DNA of 8,499 nucleotides from Pseudomonadota bacterium (GTDB lineage Bacteria > Pseudomonadota > Alphaproteobacteria > UBA9655). This document shows positions 6,944-8,499 of this stretch, piece by piece (the first letter of the stretch is position 1; every line of letters starts with the position of its first letter). Location: NCBI GenBank assembly GCA_021809225.1, contig JAKBAL010000071.1, positions 1-8,499 of the forward strand. Reading direction: 5' to 3'. The translations under genes were made by a program, and so were the position numbers. The notes below the pieces were generated by a model. It did not search any database, was not told where the DNA came from, and saw nothing but the letters and a program-made list of their open reading frames with translations.

Positions 6944-7374
6944 ATGATTGCGCCAACGAAAATTGCGGACGTGATGGGGGGATAAAAGTTTTGCATAACC
7001 CCATTCACTCTTTGTTTGAGCTAGAGCGGGCTGTTGAAGAAGGCCTTCCAAAGGGAGCGTTGAAGAACGTAGCGGATTTCGTTTCAACCTCAAAGAATCG
7101 CTATCAGTTTATTTATCGCGTTGTTCCTGAGGGAACCTATAAGCGTAGGCGTACTCATCTAAGCCTTGAAGAAAGTGAACGGACAGAACGGCTGGCGCGC
7201 GTCATTGCAACAGCGATTCACGTGTGGGATGAACCTGAAAAGGCTAAAAATTTTTTAATCTTGCCCCATCCTTTTTTTAAAAATCGTCCTCCCATTGAAG
7301 TGGCTTTTACAGAGCTAGGGGCAAGACAAGTCGAAGAACTTCTTTGGGGAATTTTTTATGGCCTCCCGTCGTAA
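6944..7374 (+). pseudogene. Xre/ParS-type antitoxin of a RES module, split by a -1 frame change (pseudogene or recoded)
   Basis: This is the antitoxin of a RES/Xre toxin–antitoxin pair (DUF2384/MbcA/ParS-like). ATG 6944 reads MIAPTKIADVMGG and then meets TAA at 6983. One base back, the frame continues IKVLHNPIHSLFELERAVEEGLP and onward to TAA 7374. In intact family members the two parts are contiguous (ADVMGG…VL…SL.DL…V.EGLP), so both belong to one protein of about 143 residues. The body has the helical core and the typical C-terminus: LSLEESERTERLARV, DEPEKAKNFL, then PPIEVAFTELGARQVEELL. The join is a six-G run where a seventh G would restore the frame, and it is also a G GGG GGA slippery heptamer. 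Alternatives are mutation, sequencing error, programmed -1 frameshifting, or restart at TTG 6991, which would lose only about 16 residues. The gene overlaps the RES gene by 17 bases. Confidence 0.8.
6971..7008 (+). repeat. Hairpin spanning the frameshift site
   Basis: Bases 6971–6979 (GTGATGGGG) pair with 6999–7008 (CCCCATTCAC) as a 9-bp stem with one bulged T and a 19-base loop. The slippery heptamer 6976–6982 lies in the 5' arm and the zero-frame UAA in the loop. Since a ribosome at the heptamer would already have opened this stem, it is not a classic downstream frameshift stimulator. It could affect access to a TTG restart at 6991. Confidence 0.45.
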
Positions 7375-7800
7375 AGGACCTCTTACAGCCTTTCGTATTG
7401 CCGATAAAAGACATCCTCTCTTTGATGGGGCGGGAGCTGCCCTATTGGGTGCGCGCTGGAATTCACCCGGGTTTCGGGTCATTTATGGAGCATGCTCTTA
7501 CGCAGGAGAAATGCTTGAAAAACTCGCTCAATCTGGACGAATGGGAGAGATTTCGAAGACCCACCAATCCATAAAAATCATCATTCCTGAATCTGTTGAA
7601 ATTGAAGAAGTTTCGAATGAAGATCTTCCAGAATGGAACTTCCCCGACTTTATTGAAAGCAGATGTTATGGGGATAGTTGGCTTCATGAAAAGAGGACGG
7701 CTGTTTTGGTAACCCAGAACACCCGTACTTTTCCTTGATCACCACATCAAAACCACAAGACGTAATTTGGGATTCTCGCCTTTTCCATCCTCATTGTTAA
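7358..7800 (+). pseudogene. RES-domain toxin, broken by an apparent internal deletion with frameshift
   Basis: RES toxins are NAD+-degrading enzymes paired with Xre antitoxins. From ATG 7358 (GGGGA at 7346–7350, seven bases upstream) the frame gives 126 residues ending TAA-free until TGA 7736–7738. Family features are visible: FRIAD (12–16), GAGAALLGARWNSPG with R33 (usually GGRWN), Y43 in VIYGACSYA, E54 in MLEKL, and GDSWLHEKRTAVL. After AVL the family's V-P-S…E-x-N segment is missing. The expected C-terminus reappears in another frame from 7711: NPEHPYF, then ITTSKPQDVIWDSRLF and a stop at 7798–7800. This fits loss of about 40–45 bases near 7703–7711, not a multiple of three. The protein as encoded lacks the conserved C-terminal part and ends in an unrelated tail, so it is probably inactive. 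Confidence 0.82.
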
Positions 7801-7812
7801 GAAATTCTTAAC
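7796..7812. repeat. 17-bp inverted repeat between the RES remnant and the carbonic anhydrase gene
   Basis: GTTAAGAA and TTCTTAAC are perfect complements around a single central A. The repeat begins inside the final codons of the ancestral RES frame and ends 40 bases before the carbonic anhydrase start. As RNA it could only form an AT-rich six-pair hairpin followed by TTTCATTT, a poor terminator. As DNA it is a plausible operator for the downstream gene. No convincing promoter hexamers were found nearby. Confidence 0.4.
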
Positions 7813-7852
7813 TTTCATTTGATAGACAAGAATGGAAACTGAGGAGGATTCT

Positions 7853-8499
7853 ATGGGAAAGAAGATTTTTATTACGGCGAGTTTGGCACTATTATTCTAT
7901 GTAACATGTGTCTCGGCTGAGCAATCTTCAGGCGAGAAAGCACTTCTCAATCAAGTCATTAAAGGTGCGATCAGCGATTTAGTTGAAGATAACTCAGCTT
8001 TTGCAAAGTCAAAATCCGCAGAGCATTTTGAGGGATTTCAAGACATACAACATCCGCGGGTGACAATGGTTATGTGTTCAGATTCAAGAGTTCAAACAAA
8101 TAACTTTTCTCTCGATGGTGCTGAAAATGATATTTTCGTTGCACGAAATATAGGCAATCAATTTATTACCACAAAAGGATCAATTGAATACGGCGTAGAT
8201 GTTTTAAAGACACCAGTCCTCATTTTTGTGGGTCATTCCCATTGCGGAGCGATTAATGCCGCGATGGGCGATATAAGCCAAATTGCACCAGCTATTCGAA
8301 AAGAACTCAAAACTCTTAATGTGAAAGCGGCGCCGGATGATAAGCAAGGTGTGGTTTTGAATGTGCATAATCAGGTCGCAGAGTCTTTGAATAGTTTTAA
8401 AGAAAAGGTAGATTCAGGGCAACTCGCTATCATTGGTGCTGTCTATGATTTTCGGAATGATTATGGGTATGGGAAAGGCCAACTTATTATTGTCAATTT
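7853..8499 (+). CDS. Exported beta-carbonic anhydrase (3' end outside window)
   Basis: A zinc enzyme that interconverts CO2 and bicarbonate. The first 215 residues are present and no stop occurs before the window edge. Beta-class motifs are clear: CSDSR at 75–79 (zinc ligand C75 with the D77–R79 dyad), RNIGN at 98–102, and GHSHCGA at 127–133 (ligands H128 and C131). The block GAVYDFRNDYGYGKGQL near the end is typical of the C-terminal strand. A Sec-type signal peptide is evident: MGKK, a hydrophobic stretch 5–20, then a VSA cleavage site before residue 23, pointing to the periplasm. Cys19 does not sit in a proper lipobox. I chose ATG 7853 because GAGGAGG ends five bases upstream; an in-frame ATG at 7832 would put charged residues before the signal peptide. 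Little of the C-terminus is missing. Confidence 0.93.
   Translation, partial: MGKKIFITASLALLFYVTCVSAEQSSGEKALLNQVIKGAISDLVEDNSAFAKSKSAEHFEGFQDIQHPRVTMVMCSDSRVQTNNFSLDGAENDIFVARNIGNQFITTKGSIEYGVDVLKTPVLIFVGHSHCGAINAAMGDISQIAPAIRKELKTLNVKAAPDDKQGVVLNVHNQVAESLNSFKEKVDSGQLAIIGAVYDFRNDYGYGKGQLIIVN

Noticed and set aside
6932..6985. A separate 17-residue leader peptide gene before the Xre body.
   Set aside because: Its residues IAPTKIADVMGG match the expected antitoxin N-terminus, so it is better read as part of that gene, although a leader-like effect on restart at 6991 cannot be excluded.
7344..7574. 76-residue + strand frame overlapping the Xre and RES genes.
   Set aside because: It lies in a frame that matches neither protein family, while the RES frame over the same bases carries the conserved motifs.
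1..8499. CRISPR arrays, tRNA or rRNA genes, insertion sequences and riboswitches.
   Set aside because: Reading through the window I saw no regularly spaced repeats, cloverleaf-like sequences, transposase motifs or terminal inverted repeats; gene-free stretches are all shorter than about 135 bases.

Overview
The window looks like an alphaproteobacterial chromosome. The basis is gene order: the lepB–rnc–era–recO–parC string is the usual alphaproteobacterial arrangement around signal peptidase I and topoisomerase IV. By eye the base composition is moderate and somewhat AT-leaning. Together with two toxin–antitoxin modules and several decay marks, this would suit a host- or protist-associated lineage such as Holosporales or Rickettsiales relatives. 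That placement is inference, not a database result.

Layout. 1–1719 is a tightly coupled housekeeping block on the + strand: the 3' end of lepB (signal peptidase I), rnc (RNase III) and era (GTPase of 30S ribosome maturation), joined by overlapping stop/start codons. 1720–3842 is an accessory cassette placed where recO would normally follow era. It holds a HigB/RelE-type toxin with its XRE-type antitoxin (+ strand) and, converging on them, an exported three-domain multicopper oxidase (- strand). 3843–3935 is a divergent intergenic region with two perfect palindromes. 3936–6859 resumes the housekeeping string with recO and parC, which overlap by ATGA, and closes with a clear intrinsic terminator (6859–6882). 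6883–7800 is a second toxin–antitoxin module, of the Xre/RES type, with an operator-like promoter; both of its genes are damaged or recoded. 7853–8499 is the 5' part of a beta-carbonic anhydrase with a signal peptide, cut by the window edge.

How the parts relate. The core genes serve secretion, RNA processing, ribosome assembly, recombinational repair and chromosome decatenation. The accessory genes are stress or maintenance modules plus two exported metalloenzymes (copper oxidase, zinc carbonic anhydrase). The most notable points are the Xre antitoxin, whose start region is joined to its body only through a -1 shift at a G GGG GGA heptamer followed directly by UAA; two ATCAWWTGAT operators flanking its -10 box; a RES toxin whose C-terminus survives in another frame after an apparent internal deletion; and a toxin gene that appears to be transcribed leaderless while its antitoxin has a good ribosome binding site.
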